A DNA stretch of 64,000 nucleotides from Rhodobacteraceae bacterium Alg231-04 (lineage in GTDB: Bacteria; Pseudomonadota; Alphaproteobacteria; Rhodobacterales; Rhodobacteraceae), in contig FREY01000002.1 of the NCBI GenBank assembly GCA_900143635.1, positions 558,501 through 622,500 on the forward strand, given 5' to 3'. Below are positions 32,732 through 42,201 of the stretch, piece by piece. Position numbers and translations under genes: made by a program. Position 1 is the stretch's first letter. Every line of letters begins with the position of its first letter. The notes beneath the pieces were generated by a model. That model saw only the letters and a list, made by a program, of their open reading frames with translations, ran no database searches and was not told the origin of the DNA.

Positions 32732-33931
32732 ATGTCCCTGCAAGAGATCTTTGCCAGCCGCATGTCGCGGATGAAGGCATCGGAAATCCGCGAATTGCTG
32801 AAACTGCTGGACCAGCCGGACATCCTGTCCTTTGCCGGCGGTATTCCGGATCCGGCGCTGTTTCCGGCTGATGCGTTCTTTGAGGCCTGCGGTGTCGCGC
32901 TGGCGCCGGACAAACAGGCGCAGGCCCTCCAGTATTCTGTGAGCGAAGGCTACCTGCCGCTGCGCCAATGGCTTGCCGAACATATGGCCGGGCTGGGGGT
33001 GCCGTGTTCGCCGGACAATATCCTGATCACCTCGGGCTCGCAGCAGGCTTTGGATTACCTCGGCAAGATGTTCCTGTCTGTGGGTGATACGGCACTGGTT
33101 GGCGCGCCGACGTATCTGGGCGCATTGGCGGCCTTTAATGCATACGAGCCGCGCTATGATCAGTTGAACCCCGAAGGCAACCGGACAGCAGAGAGCTATG
33201 CGGAAGCCGCAGGAGTGGGGCGGGTGAAATTTGCCTATCTGTCGCCGGATTTTGCCAATCCCACTGGTGAAACACTGAATCTTGCCGGGCGCGAGCGGCT
33301 GCTGGCACTGGCGGATGAGCTGGACTGCGCGGTGATCGAGGATGCCGCCTATCAGGCGTTGCGCTACGACGGTGAGCCGGTGCCGACCATGCTGTCGCTG
33401 GAGATCGCGCGCAAAGGATCGCTGGAGGACTGTCGCACTGTCTATTGCGGGTCTTTCTCCAAAACCCTGTCGCCGGGATTGCGGCTGGGCTGGGTGGTGG
33501 CGGCGCAGCCGGTCATCTCGCGGATGGTGCTGCTAAAGCAGGCCGCGGATCTGCATACCGCGACGCTGAATCAGATGGCGGTGCATCAGGTCGCCTCTAC
33601 CATGTTCGAGGAACACTGCGCGGACCTGCGGAAGGTCTATGGTGGCCGTCGGGACGCGATGCTGGCAGCCCTGGCGGAGCACATGCCAGAGGGGGTCAGC
33701 TGGACAAGGCCCGAGGGTGGCATGTTCATCTGGGTGACCCTGCCCGAGGGGGTGGAGGGTAGCAAACTGCTGGCCCGCGCCATCGAGACAGAGCGCGTGG
33801 CCTTTGTTCCGGGCGCGCCCTTCTTTGCGGATGGGTCAGGCACAAACACGATCCGGCTGAGTTTCTCCAATTCCAGCGAGGCAGATATCGCTAAAGGCAT
33901 TGCCCGGTTGGGCCGCCTGCTGCGCGGCTAA
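32732..33931 (+). CDS. PLP-dependent aminotransferase (2-aminoadipate/MocR-type aminotransferase family)
   Basis: The 399-residue fold-type I aminotransferase contains SFAGGIPDPALFPADAF, LQYSVSEGYLPLRQWLAEHM, and ITSGSQQALDYLGKMFL. The PLP lysine is in YCGSFSKTLSPGLRLGWV (near residue 246). PEGGMFIWVTLPEGV lies near the end. This pattern is that of LysN/2-aminoadipate and related multi-substrate aminotransferases lacking the HTH of MocR. GGAGGAAG precedes the ATG. The divergent FCD regulator probably controls it. Substrate preference is not deducible, though lysine-catabolic genes elsewhere in the window make aminoadipate possible. Confidence 0.88.
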   Translation: MSLQEIFASRMSRMKASEIRELLKLLDQPDILSFAGGIPDPALFPADAFFEACGVALAPDKQAQALQYSVSEGYLPLRQWLAEHMAGLGVPCSPDNILITSGSQQALDYLGKMFLSVGDTALVGAPTYLGALAAFNAYEPRYDQLNPEGNRTAESYAEAAGVGRVKFAYLSPDFANPTGETLNLAGRERLLALADELDCAVIEDAAYQALRYDGEPVPTMLSLEIARKGSLEDCRTVYCGSFSKTLSPGLRLGWVVAAQPVISRMVLLKQAADLHTATLNQMAVHQVASTMFEEHCADLRKVYGGRRDAMLAALAEHMPEGVSWTRPEGGMFIWVTLPEGVEGSKLLARAIETERVAFVPGAPFFADGSGTNTIRLSFSNSSEADIAKGIARLGRLLRG

Positions 33932-33983
33932 GGCCGGAAAGGTTTCATTAACCATGATGGGGCAGTCTGGCGGCGGTCCCATC

Positions 33984-34307
33984 ATGCGCATTTTTCTTGT
34001 CCCCTTGCTGTTTCTCGCCGCCTGCAACACGCCGGGCCGTCCGTTCCAAGACGTGCCGCCGGTTCGGATGGAGGTCGCAGGCAGCACATTCGATGTGCGC
34101 GTGCGCGGTGAACTGGCCGAGGCGATCCGCATCAATCCGCAATACGCCCCGCGGCTGGGCGCGCTTGAGGTGCTGGCTGCGTTTGCCATGGCCGAGGTGA
34201 GCGGTTGCGAGGTCGAAGGCGTATTGGGCGATCAGGCGGTGATGACCGGTATATTGGATTGCGGCGATAACCCGGAGCGCGGCAACCCGCTTTGGATGGG
34301 GGGATGA
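33984..34307 (+). CDS. Small putative lipoprotein
   Basis: The 107-residue protein starts MRIFLVPLLFLAACNTPGRPFQDVPP: a lipoprotein signal with LAAC lipobox (Cys14). The mature part has two Cys (SGCEVEGVLGDQ, GILDCGDN). No family recognised. The start was set by the lipobox distance; in-frame ATGs at 33954 and 33957 are possible. Its stop overlaps the ATG of a 30-codon ORF. It lies between the aminotransferase and smc. Confidence 0.65.
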   Translation: MRIFLVPLLFLAACNTPGRPFQDVPPVRMEVAGSTFDVRVRGELAEAIRINPQYAPRLGALEVLAAFAMAEVSGCEVEGVLGDQAVMTGILDCGDNPERGNPLWMGG

Positions 34308-34396
34308 TTCCCCGCTATGATTGTCTGGAGGTCAGCCAATGGGCCTTTGAAAACGAAGGCCGCAGCTATTCAGACTTCGACTGTTCCGCCTATTGA
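34304..34396 (+). CDS. Possible 30-residue micro-protein coupled to the lipoprotein gene
   Basis: The ATG overlaps the lipoprotein stop (ATGA) and has GGGGGG directly ahead. It encodes MIPRYDCLEVSQWAFENEGR and ten more residues, ending CSAY. Composition is acidic, with two Cys, and third codon positions are mostly C/G as in neighbouring genes. No known family; too short for ordinary gene finders. Confidence 0.45.
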   Translation: MIPRYDCLEVSQWAFENEGRSYSDFDCSAY

Positions 34397-34545
34397 TTTT
34401 CGACTTTCCAGCCAGTTTCGGCAGTTATCCACAAGATATAGTGGCGCTCAGGGCCTTGTTTCCTTGATTTTGCGAACCCGCCGTTGACTTGGACGGCCTG
34501 AACCCGGCACCATTTTGGCAACAAGGAATCAAAACAGGCCCGCCA

Positions 34546-37500
34546 TTGCGCTTTTCCAAACTTAGGCTGACCGGCTTTAAAAGCTTCGTGGACCCGACCG
34601 ATCTGATCATCGCGGACGGGTTGACCGGTGTGGTCGGTCCCAATGGCTGCGGCAAGTCGAACCTGCTGGAAGCGCTGCGCTGGGTGATGGGGGAAAACCG
34701 CCCCAAGGCGATGCGCGGCGGCGGCATGGAAGATGTGATCTTTGCCGGGGCCGCCTCGCGGCCTGCGCGCAACTTTGCCGAGGTTTCCCTGCACCTGGAC
34801 AACACCGACCGGCTGGCGCCATCGGGGTTCAATGAGGCGGATAATATCGACATCATCCGTCGCATCACCCGTGACGTGGGCAGCGCTTACAAGGCCAACG
34901 GCAAGGACGTGCGGGCACGCGATGTGCAGATGCTCTTTGCCGATGCCTCGACCGGCGCGCATAGCCCGGCACTGGTGCGGCAGGGGCAGATTGCGGAACT
35001 GATCAACGCCAAACCCAAAGCACGACGCCGCATACTGGAAGAGGCCGCGGGTATCTCCGGCCTCTACCAGCGTCGCCATGAGGCCGAGTTGAAGCTGAAG
35101 GGCACAGAACAGAACCTGCTGCGCGTTGATGATGTGATCGAACAGCTGGCCAGCCAGCTGGCGCAGTTGGCACGGCAGGCGCGACAGGCACAGCGCTACC
35201 GGGCCATTGGCGATCAGCTGCGCCGGGCCGAGGGCATGTTGCTGTATCGGCGCTGGCGCGAAGCGGATGATGCGCGTCTTGAGGCGGGCAACGCCCTGCG
35301 CCTGCGCAGCACCGAAGCCGCCAAGGGCGAGGCACTGGCGCGCGCGGCCGCCGCGCAGCGGGCGACCGCCGAAGACGGGTTGCCATCCTTGCGTGAAGAA
35401 GAAGCCATTGCCGCCGCGATCCTGCAACGGATGGTGGTGCAGCGCGATGCGCTTGGCGATCAGGAAGCGCAGGCACGCCAAACGATCCAGACGCTGACCA
35501 GTCGGATCGATCAGCTGGGTCGCGATATCGAACGCGAAACCGGCCTCAACCGCGATGCAGGCGAGACGATCGAGCGCTTGGAATGGGAACAGCGCGAACT
35601 GGCCAAAGCGGGCGAAGGTCATGATGATCAGCTGGGCGAGGCCTCGGATCTGGCCCAAGAGGCAGCATCGATCCTGCAATCACGCGAAGACCATCTGGCG
35701 CAGGTGACCGAGGATGTGGCGCGGCTCGCCGCCCGTCACCAATCCGCCCGCCGTCTGGTCGAGGATTATCAGCGCGCCACCGGACGCTCGGAGGCTGAAG
35801 GCGCCAAGGCACAGGCTGCCGCCAATGATGCAGAGGCCGCTTTGACCGAGGCAGAGGCCCGGTTCGAGGCGGCGGTTGAGGCAGGCGAGGAAGCCCGCGA
35901 AGGGGCCGAACTGGCAGAGGAACACCTGGCTGCCGCCGATGAGGCACGCGGCGAATTGCAACTGCGTGAGGCCGATGCACGCGCGCTACGCTCTGAAGCG
36001 GAGGGTGAGCTGGGCGCCCTGCGGGCCGAGGTAACGGCGCTGGCCAAACTGGTCGAACGGGACACTGCCGAGGGTGGTCAGGTGCTGGACGAGCTGCGGG
36101 TTGCGGCGGGCTATGAAAAAGCGCTGGGTGCGGCCCTGTCGGATGATCTGCGCGCGCCACTGGCCGAGGCGGATGGCCCAACCGGCTGGCTGCACCTGCC
36201 CGGCTACGACCGTGACACACCGTTGCCGGACGGAGCAGAGCCATTGGCGTTGCATGTCTCCGGCCCTGATCATCTGAGCCGCCGGATCGCGCAGATCGGT
36301 TTGGCTGACAGTGACACCGCCCGGCGCCTGCAGGCACAGCTGCGGCCCGGCCAGCGGCTGGTCTCGACCGAGGGTGATCTGTGGCGCTGGGACGGGTTTC
36401 GCGCTTGGGCTGAGGATGCGCCCAGTGCCGCCGCGTTGCGGCTGGAACAGCTAAACCGCCTTGAAACACTGAAGCAGGAAATGGAGCGGGTTGGTGCACG
36501 GGCAGATGGCGCGCGTGCGGCCCATGACCGGCTGATGCAGGATCTGTCGGCAGCTGCACAGGCGGATGAGGCGGCCCGTCAGGCCCGCCGCAGCGCCGAT
36601 CAGCGCGTGGCCGAAGCCGCCCGAACCCTGAGCCGCGACGAGGCCGATCGCAATCTGGCCGAAGGTAAGCTGGAAACACTGGGCATAGCGGTGAAACGCT
36701 ATGACGAGGACGCGCAGCTGGCGCGAACGGAGCTGACCAAGGCCGAGTCCGCATTGGCCGACCTTGGTGATCTGGACAGTGCGCGTGCTGCTGTTGAGGA
36801 CATCAAGCAAACGGTCGAAGCCGCCCGGATCACCATGATGACCCACCGGTCCACCCATGATGAGCTGCGCCGCGATGGCGAGGCACGCATCAAGCGCGCG
36901 CAGCAGGTGACCAAAGACCTCAGCGGCTGGAAGCACCGTCTGGACACCGCCGAACGCCGGATCGCCGAACTGGCGGAACGCCGCGCCGAGGGGCAGGAGG
37001 CGCTGGAGGAGGCGCAGGAACAACCGGCTGAGATCGCAGAGAAACGCGAAGAGCTGAACGAGTCCATCACCGAGGCCGAGGCGCGCAAGGCCGCCGCCGC
37101 TGATGCATTGGCCGGGGCGGAAGCCGCGCTGCGCGACGCGGTGCAGAATGAACGCGATGCGGAACGTTTGGCCTCGGAAGCGCGCGAAGCACGGGCGCGG
37201 GCCGAAGCCCTGAGCGAGGCCGCCCGCGAAACGGTGCTGCACGCCGCAGAACGGATCGCCGAAGAGCAGCAGCTGACACCGGCGCAGCTGTTGAACCAGC
37301 TGGAGGCTGATCCAGAAACGATCCCCACCTCAGAGGAACTGGACGCCGAGGTGAACCGCTACAAGCGGCAGCGCGATGCGCTGGGCGCCGTCAACCTGCG
37401 CGCCGAAGAAGATGCGCGCGAGGTTGAAGAAGAACACACCGTTCTGGTTTCAGAAAAAGCGGATCTGGAAGAGGCGGTGAAAACCCTGAGGGCAGGTATT

Positions 37501-38001
37501 TCCAGCCTCAACCGGGAAGGGCGCGAGCGGCTGCTGACAGCGTTTGAACAGGTGAACACCAGTTTTGCGATGCTGTTCAAGCACCTGTTTGGTGGCGGCG
37601 AGGCCAATCTGGTGATGGTGGAAAGTGACGATCCGCTGGACGCCGGCCTGGAGATCATGTGCCAGCCGCCGGGCAAGAAACTATCGACGCTGAGCCTGCT
37701 GTCCGGTGGCGAGCAGACGCTGACGGCCATGGCGCTGATCTTTGCGGTGTTCCTGTCCAATCCAGCGCCGATCTGCGTGCTGGACGAGGTCGACGCGCCG
37801 CTGGATGACGCCAATGTCACGCGGTTTTGTGACCTTCTGGACGAGATGTGCCGCCAGACCGACACCCGGTTTCTGATCATCACCCATCACGCGGTGACCA
37901 TGGCGCGGATGGACCGGTTGTTTGGGGTAACCATGCAGGAACAAGGGGTTAGCCAGCTTGTGTCTGTTGATCTGAAAAAGGCCGAAGCGCTGGTCGCCTG
38001 A
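34546..38001 (+). CDS. smc: Chromosome segregation protein SMC
   Basis: The 1151-residue protein condenses and organises chromosomes with ScpA/ScpB. The N-terminal head starts LRFSKLRLTGFKSFVDPTDL; Walker A is GPNGCGKSNLLEALRWVMGE (about 30-50). Two long coiled coils (about 165-510 and 625-960) flank a short hinge near 515-620 (GYEKALGAALSDDLRA...). The C-terminal head has the signature LSLLSGGEQTLTAMALIFAVF (near 1050) and Walker B ICVLDEVDAPLDDAN. The TTG at 34546 gives the common family start and length; another TTG 57 bases upstream is in frame and neither has a clear ribosome site. It follows the lipoprotein/micro-ORF pair. Confidence 0.93.
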   Translation: MRFSKLRLTGFKSFVDPTDLIIADGLTGVVGPNGCGKSNLLEALRWVMGENRPKAMRGGGMEDVIFAGAASRPARNFAEVSLHLDNTDRLAPSGFNEADNIDIIRRITRDVGSAYKANGKDVRARDVQMLFADASTGAHSPALVRQGQIAELINAKPKARRRILEEAAGISGLYQRRHEAELKLKGTEQNLLRVDDVIEQLASQLAQLARQARQAQRYRAIGDQLRRAEGMLLYRRWREADDARLEAGNALRLRSTEAAKGEALARAAAAQRATAEDGLPSLREEEAIAAAILQRMVVQRDALGDQEAQARQTIQTLTSRIDQLGRDIERETGLNRDAGETIERLEWEQRELAKAGEGHDDQLGEASDLAQEAASILQSREDHLAQVTEDVARLAARHQSARRLVEDYQRATGRSEAEGAKAQAAANDAEAALTEAEARFEAAVEAGEEAREGAELAEEHLAAADEARGELQLREADARALRSEAEGELGALRAEVTALAKLVERDTAEGGQVLDELRVAAGYEKALGAALSDDLRAPLAEADGPTGWLHLPGYDRDTPLPDGAEPLALHVSGPDHLSRRIAQIGLADSDTARRLQAQLRPGQRLVSTEGDLWRWDGFRAWAEDAPSAAALRLEQLNRLETLKQEMERVGARADGARAAHDRLMQDLSAAAQADEAARQARRSADQRVAEAARTLSRDEADRNLAEGKLETLGIAVKRYDEDAQLARTELTKAESALADLGDLDSARAAVEDIKQTVEAARITMMTHRSTHDELRRDGEARIKRAQQVTKDLSGWKHRLDTAERRIAELAERRAEGQEALEEAQEQPAEIAEKREELNESITEAEARKAAAADALAGAEAALRDAVQNERDAERLASEAREARARAEALSEAARETVLHAAERIAEEQQLTPAQLLNQLEADPETIPTSEELDAEVNRYKRQRDALGAVNLRAEEDAREVEEEHTVLVSEKADLEEAVKTLRAGISSLNREGRERLLTAFEQVNTSFAMLFKHLFGGGEANLVMVESDDPLDAGLEIMCQPPGKKLSTLSLLSGGEQTLTAMALIFAVFLSNPAPICVLDEVDAPLDDANVTRFCDLLDEMCRQTDTRFLIITHHAVTMARMDRLFGVTMQEQGVSQLVSVDLKKAEALVA

Positions 38002-38055
38002 TCGCATTGGCTGCATGAGCGTGCTATCGGCGATTTTCAGCCTAGATAAAACCCC

Positions 38056-38382
38056 ATGTTCCTGAAAACCGTCGCAGCCTTCTGGCTGTGCCTGAGCCTG
38101 TGCGCCAGCCCTATCGCTGCGCAGGACTGGCAATTGCAGCCTACCCAACTGTCCCTGACCGGAGAAGACCGGGGCTACCCGCTTCCGGAAACCCCGTTTT
38201 CCGGCCTGCGTCAGCTTGATTTCGGGCCTCTGTCCGTCAGCCGCAGGGGACAGGTCTGTGTCGATCTTCCGGGAGGGGCAAATCAGTGCGAGATCAAACT
38301 GCAGGGTGAAACCCTGATGTTGATTGATCGGCAGGCCAAGGGGCGGATGAACCTGCGAATTCGTTTCGGTATCCGACCATAG
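38056..38382 (+). CDS. Small secreted hypothetical protein
   Basis: The 108-residue protein has a signal peptide (MFLKTVAAFWLCLSLCASPIAA, cleaved before QDWQL). The mature domain is predicted beta-rich with two Cys (GQVCVDLPGGANQCEIKL) that could form a disulfide in the periplasm. No family is recognised. It lies 54 bases after smc on the same strand without a strong ribosome site. Confidence 0.6.
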   Translation: MFLKTVAAFWLCLSLCASPIAAQDWQLQPTQLSLTGEDRGYPLPETPFSGLRQLDFGPLSVSRRGQVCVDLPGGANQCEIKLQGETLMLIDRQAKGRMNLRIRFGIRP

Positions 38383-38490
38383 CCCGCGTTTGTGACAGCA
38401 TTGCCATCGGCAGAAAATATTGCGTGCAAATGGGGTTGAGCCAGTTCTCTGTGCAATTTAGCGTGATGCCGAGCAATTAGAGGACCGGAT

Positions 38491-38955
38491 ATGAATCTTT
38501 TGAAAACCCTGGGGGCCGCTGCATTGATGGCCATGCCGGCGATGGCATCTGCTGAAATTGTTGCCGAGAGTGCAGACAGCATTGTTGCCTACTTCGAAGC
38601 CGAAGGCGCATCAGTAGAGTCGACCATCGACAACGTCGGCGACCCAAAGCTGACCGTTGATTTTTATGGGACAGAATTCACCATCTATTTCTATGGCTGC
38701 GATGACGGCAAGAACTGTGACTCCATCCAGTTCTTCTCGGGCTATCAAACTGAGGGTTCAGTCCGGATCGCGCGGGCGAATGAATGGAACGCCGACAACC
38801 GCTTTGTACGCGCCTATATCTCGGACAGCGGCTCTGCGCGGATTGAACATGACGTCTTTCTCGGCCGCAACGGTCTGAGCGCTGATGATTTTGCCGGGCT
38901 GGTAAGTCGCTGGGCCGGTCAGGTGCGCGACTTTGAAGAATTCATCGATTGGTGA
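38491..38955 (+). CDS. Secreted YbjN domain-containing protein
   Basis: The 154-residue protein has a signal peptide (MNLLKTLGAAALMAMPAMASA). The YbjN-like fold follows: SIVAYFEAEGASVESTIDNVGDPKLTVDFYGTEFTIYFYGCDDGKNCDSIQFFSGY. The rest is ANEWNADNRFVRAYISDSGSARIEHDVFLGRNGLSADDFAGLVSRWAGQVRDFEEFI. YbjN domains are type III secretion chaperone-like; the exported form is common in alphaproteobacteria and has no known role. A two-way terminator follows. Confidence 0.82.
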   Translation: MNLLKTLGAAALMAMPAMASAEIVAESADSIVAYFEAEGASVESTIDNVGDPKLTVDFYGTEFTIYFYGCDDGKNCDSIQFFSGYQTEGSVRIARANEWNADNRFVRAYISDSGSARIEHDVFLGRNGLSADDFAGLVSRWAGQVRDFEEFIDW

Positions 38956-38981
38956 TCGGATAGACTTCGAAAACCCAATGC

Positions 38982-39014
38982 AAAAAGGCGGCCCATTTGG
39001 GTTGCCTTTTCTTT
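38982..39014. terminator. Bidirectional terminator between the YbjN and DUF3604 genes
   Basis: AAAAGGCGGCCC pairs with GGGTTGCCTTTT (two G-T pairs) around ATTT. It is flanked by A and T runs, so it can stop transcription from both converging genes. Confidence 0.85.
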
Positions 39015-39028
39015 GTGCCCGAAGGGAT

Positions 39029-40858
39029 TTAGCCCGGTGTAAACCAGATTGGTGAGGTGTAGGCAGGTTCCTGGATGGTTGCCGGCTTGCCTGTTTCCGC
39101 CGGATCGATCTGCAGGGCGATGGCATCCAGCAGCGAATAGCGCGGTGTTGGGATTTCGATTACCCGTGCATAGTAGAACGCCGATTGCGACGGATCGAAA
39201 TCCGGGTCCTGCCAGTATCCGCGCAGCTCTGCCTCTCCGATGTCATTGCTATAGAGACCAGTCTCCAGATCCACAGTATTGCCAACCGGCATGGCGCCGT
39301 CGGTGCGGCCACCGGACAGGGCAACGTCATAGACCATTTCCGAGGACGTTCCGTCCGCGTTCAGCCAGCCTTTGATGATCTGAACACGGTCCAGATTGGC
39401 GCCCATTGGATCGCGCATTGCCGCCACGGTGAAGGATGGCGGCGTGTCACCTCCGGTCAGATCGCCGCCCATCGGAACGCCATTGGCGTATCCGTTTTCG
39501 GCGAAGTCCTGGGCGTTGGCGTGCTCAGGTGTCAGTTCGAAACCGCCGAAGAAACGCAGCGAAATGCGTGGTCCGGTCGAGGCATAGATTTCTTTGCGCT
39601 TGAAGGCGTCAAAAATGGAGCGGCGGGTGTTTTCCGCAGCCCAGACACCGGTAAACCCGGCCGCGCCCATGTCCCAACCGATGGAGGAGCCGATGCCGCT
39701 GGGGCCGGGACGTTGTTCGGGGCGCACGTCATGGCCGCTCTTGCCGCCAAAATTGGCCTCGGTAACCATCGGAATGCCGACATGGCTGTCGGTGCCGCCC
39801 GCCGCGCCCGACTTATAGGGGTTTATGCCCAGTTCTGCTTCCAGCTCCAGACCAGTGCGCAGACCGGAGCGAACATAGTTGCCAGCCGGGAACCCATCCC
39901 TCACCCCATCCGGAGTGGACAGGAAATTGAAGGTTTCAAAATCGGCGAACTGGTCATCTGGTGACAGTGACGGATGGGTTTCGCTGTCGCCTTTGATCTG
40001 GGTGGCCTCGACGTTGAATTCATAGCGCATTTTGGCTTCGGCATAGGCCGCATCCACCGGCTGGCCGTTCATCCGGGTGCGGCCATACATCAGGCCAGTG
40101 CTGATGCTGGGGCCATGCGGGATGGCCTGAAACTCTGCGCCGGTGGCCTGTTCCTGCTGTTCCAGCCACACCCAGAGGTCTTCGGGGTCTTCGCTTTCGA
40201 ACAGCGAATAGGGCAGGAACTGGCGGGCCACCTCGCCGTCGTTGGGCATGAATACCACCCGGTGCAGGTTGGCGGCACCGGGCTGCGAGGTCCATTCCCA
40301 GCCAATCAGGGCGGTAAAGGTGCCGGGGTCATTGTGGGCCTCAGCGGCATCGATGTTTTCAAACCAGGCCGGGCGGATGTTTTCACCGTGCAGATCCTGA
40401 ATAAGGTCCAGCGGTGTCAGCCCGGTATCGTTGGGGGTTCCAGACCCAACCCGGTTCAGACCGTCATAGACCGCTCCCAGCTCTTCCGCAGACAGGTCGC
40501 CGCCGGTCTCCACGATCCATTTGCCAGATTTGGAACTGGCCATCTCCGGCGCTTCGCCACTGACAATTTTCGCCACGGTGCCGAGGATTTCGGCGTGGTC
40601 GGCGATGACCATGAAGTCCAGCGGCTGATCGATGCGGGTGGTGGTGCCCAGCACCGGATGTTTGACCGGCATGCCCTTGGCGTAGCGATAGGCCAAGTCA
40701 GGACGTCCAAATGTGCCAAAAGCAAAAGCGTCAAAAGACAGCGCCGTATGCAGGTGGGTGTCACCCCACAACAGCTGCGTCTGGGCGGTTTCTTGTGCTG
40801 TGGTGCAATAGGGGAATGTGACAAGGGCCGTAGTGGCCAAGAGGCGGAACAGGGACAT
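39029..40858 (-). CDS. DUF3604 domain-containing secreted protein
   Basis: The 609-residue protein has a signal peptide (MSLFRLLATTALVTFPYCTTA) and then the DUF3604 core (PF12228). The core starts with LLWGDTHLHTALSFDAFAFG, a PHP-like metal motif (HxH), and continues with FMVIADHAEILG, WEWTSQPGAANLHRVVFMPND and AAGGTDSHVGIPM. The end holds the strand-rich DLTGGDTPPSFTVAAMRDPMGANLDRVQIIKGW. The metal ligands suggest a hydrolase or phosphoesterase in the periplasm; no substrate is known. The gene is alone, followed by the two-way terminator. Confidence 0.9.
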   Translation of the reverse strand: MSLFRLLATTALVTFPYCTTAQETAQTQLLWGDTHLHTALSFDAFAFGTFGRPDLAYRYAKGMPVKHPVLGTTTRIDQPLDFMVIADHAEILGTVAKIVSGEAPEMASSKSGKWIVETGGDLSAEELGAVYDGLNRVGSGTPNDTGLTPLDLIQDLHGENIRPAWFENIDAAEAHNDPGTFTALIGWEWTSQPGAANLHRVVFMPNDGEVARQFLPYSLFESEDPEDLWVWLEQQEQATGAEFQAIPHGPSISTGLMYGRTRMNGQPVDAAYAEAKMRYEFNVEATQIKGDSETHPSLSPDDQFADFETFNFLSTPDGVRDGFPAGNYVRSGLRTGLELEAELGINPYKSGAAGGTDSHVGIPMVTEANFGGKSGHDVRPEQRPGPSGIGSSIGWDMGAAGFTGVWAAENTRRSIFDAFKRKEIYASTGPRISLRFFGGFELTPEHANAQDFAENGYANGVPMGGDLTGGDTPPSFTVAAMRDPMGANLDRVQIIKGWLNADGTSSEMVYDVALSGGRTDGAMPVGNTVDLETGLYSNDIGEAELRGYWQDPDFDPSQSAFYYARVIEIPTPRYSLLDAIALQIDPAETGKPATIQEPAYTSPIWFTPG

Positions 40859-40949
40859 GGGGAACCTCGAAAACTTGAAAAAAACGAACCGGGATCAGCA
40901 CTTAAATCGAAAAATGTAGCGCACTCAGAGAGGCGGTCAAGGCGGATCT

Positions 40950-40976
40950 GCGCCTGCAGGAAGAGCCTGCAGGCGC
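40950..40976 (-). terminator. Strong hairpin after the transglycosylase gene, terminator without T tract
   Basis: Perfect 11-bp arms GCGCCTGCAGG/CCTGCAGGCGC surround a 5-base loop, 15 bases past the transglycosylase stop. There is no T run, so factor-independent termination is uncertain. It otherwise separates this gene from the DUF3604 gene. Confidence 0.5.
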
Positions 40977-40990
40977 GAATTCATAGGGTG

Positions 40991-42163
40991 TCAGAGGCTG
41001 CGCAGCAGGGCGGGGGTTGGCCAGGCGTCGGCTGGCAGGCCAAGGCGCTGTTGTTCTTTTTGCACTGCGATGCGGGTCTTGGAGCCAAGAATGCCGTCCA
41101 CTTTGCCCACGTCATGGCCGCGCGCCTGCAGCTTGGTCTGCAGCTGTTTCATCTGGCTTCCGGTGAGGCCGGTGTCAGGATTGCCCGCGTCATAGACCGG
41201 TGCGCCCTCCAGCCGGGTGCCGAAGTAGGCGGCGGTCAGCACGTAGACAAAGCTCTGGTTCCACTCAAAGTAGACATCGAAGTTCGGGTAAGCGAGGAAG
41301 GCCGGCCCCTTGTGGCCCTGTGGCAGCAACAAAGACGCCTGCATAGACCCTTTGGCGAGGCTGCCACTGCGCGGTTTCACCCCCATGCGGGCCCAGTCAG
41401 AGACGCTGTATTTCTGTGAGGGGCCAGATTTCGACAGGTCCAGCCCGGCAGGGATTTTCACCTCCTGCAGCCAGGGCTGCCCCGGCTGCCAGCCCAGATG
41501 GCTGAGCATTTTACCACCAGACAGCAGCGCATCCGGGGCCGAGGTCTTCAGGCTCACCTTGCCGTCGCCGTCACCATCGGTGCCGTTCTCCAGAATATCG
41601 GCGGGCAGCATTTGAACCATGCCGATCTCACCGGCCCAGGCGCCGGTGGTGCGGGCCGGATCAAAGCCGCCTTGGGCATAAAGGTCGATGGCGGCAAAAA
41701 CCTGCGGGCGGAACAGATGCGGGCGGCGGCAATCATGGGCCAGCGTCACCAGCGCGTTGCGGGTGTTGAAATCACCCTGAAAGGCGCCGTAGTCGGTCTC
41801 GAACGCCCAGAAGGCCAGCAACACACCGCGGTTGATACCGTAGTCGCGCTCGATCCGGTTGAAGGTGCTGTTGTATTTCTGGGACATCGATTGCCCACGA
41901 TCAATCCGGCCCTGCGAGATCAGGCGGCGCGAGAATTCGATGAAGGGTTTCTGGAACACGCCCTGCGCGCGGTCGGCTTTCAGCACCTTGGGGTCCTGGG
42001 CCACGCCTTTGAAAAAGGCATTCACGGTCTTTTGAGAATGGCCGCGCTGCTGCGCTTCTTGTTTCAAGGTTTTGACGAAACCGGAAAAGCTACCACCGCA
42101 TTGGGCGGTGGCAGAGATCGGCAGCAGGCTGATGGCAAGGGCGGCAAGGGCAAAAAGGCGCAT
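40991..42163 (-). CDS. Lytic murein transglycosylase (MltB type) with peptidoglycan-binding domain
   Basis: The 390-residue protein has a signal peptide (MRLFALAALAISLLPISATA). The SLT_2 / MltB catalytic domain contains RIERDYGINRGVLLAFWAFETDYGAFQGDFNTRNALVTLAHD, with the catalytic Glu in AFETDYG, then GAWAGEIGMVQMLPADIL. A C-terminal PG_binding_1 domain (TGSQMKQLQTKLQARGHDVGKVDGILGSKTRIAVQKEQQRLGLP) is present. It cleaves glycan strands to 1,6-anhydromuramyl ends. No lipobox is seen, so it is probably soluble in the periplasm. The ATG at 42163 was chosen as the start of the signal peptide. Confidence 0.93.
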   Translation of the reverse strand: MRLFALAALAISLLPISATAQCGGSFSGFVKTLKQEAQQRGHSQKTVNAFFKGVAQDPKVLKADRAQGVFQKPFIEFSRRLISQGRIDRGQSMSQKYNSTFNRIERDYGINRGVLLAFWAFETDYGAFQGDFNTRNALVTLAHDCRRPHLFRPQVFAAIDLYAQGGFDPARTTGAWAGEIGMVQMLPADILENGTDGDGDGKVSLKTSAPDALLSGGKMLSHLGWQPGQPWLQEVKIPAGLDLSKSGPSQKYSVSDWARMGVKPRSGSLAKGSMQASLLLPQGHKGPAFLAYPNFDVYFEWNQSFVYVLTAAYFGTRLEGAPVYDAGNPDTGLTGSQMKQLQTKLQARGHDVGKVDGILGSKTRIAVQKEQQRLGLPADAWPTPALLRSL

Positions 42164-42201
42164 GAAAGAAAGGTCCTGAAAACTCGGTTGCCCATGTTGT
42201 G

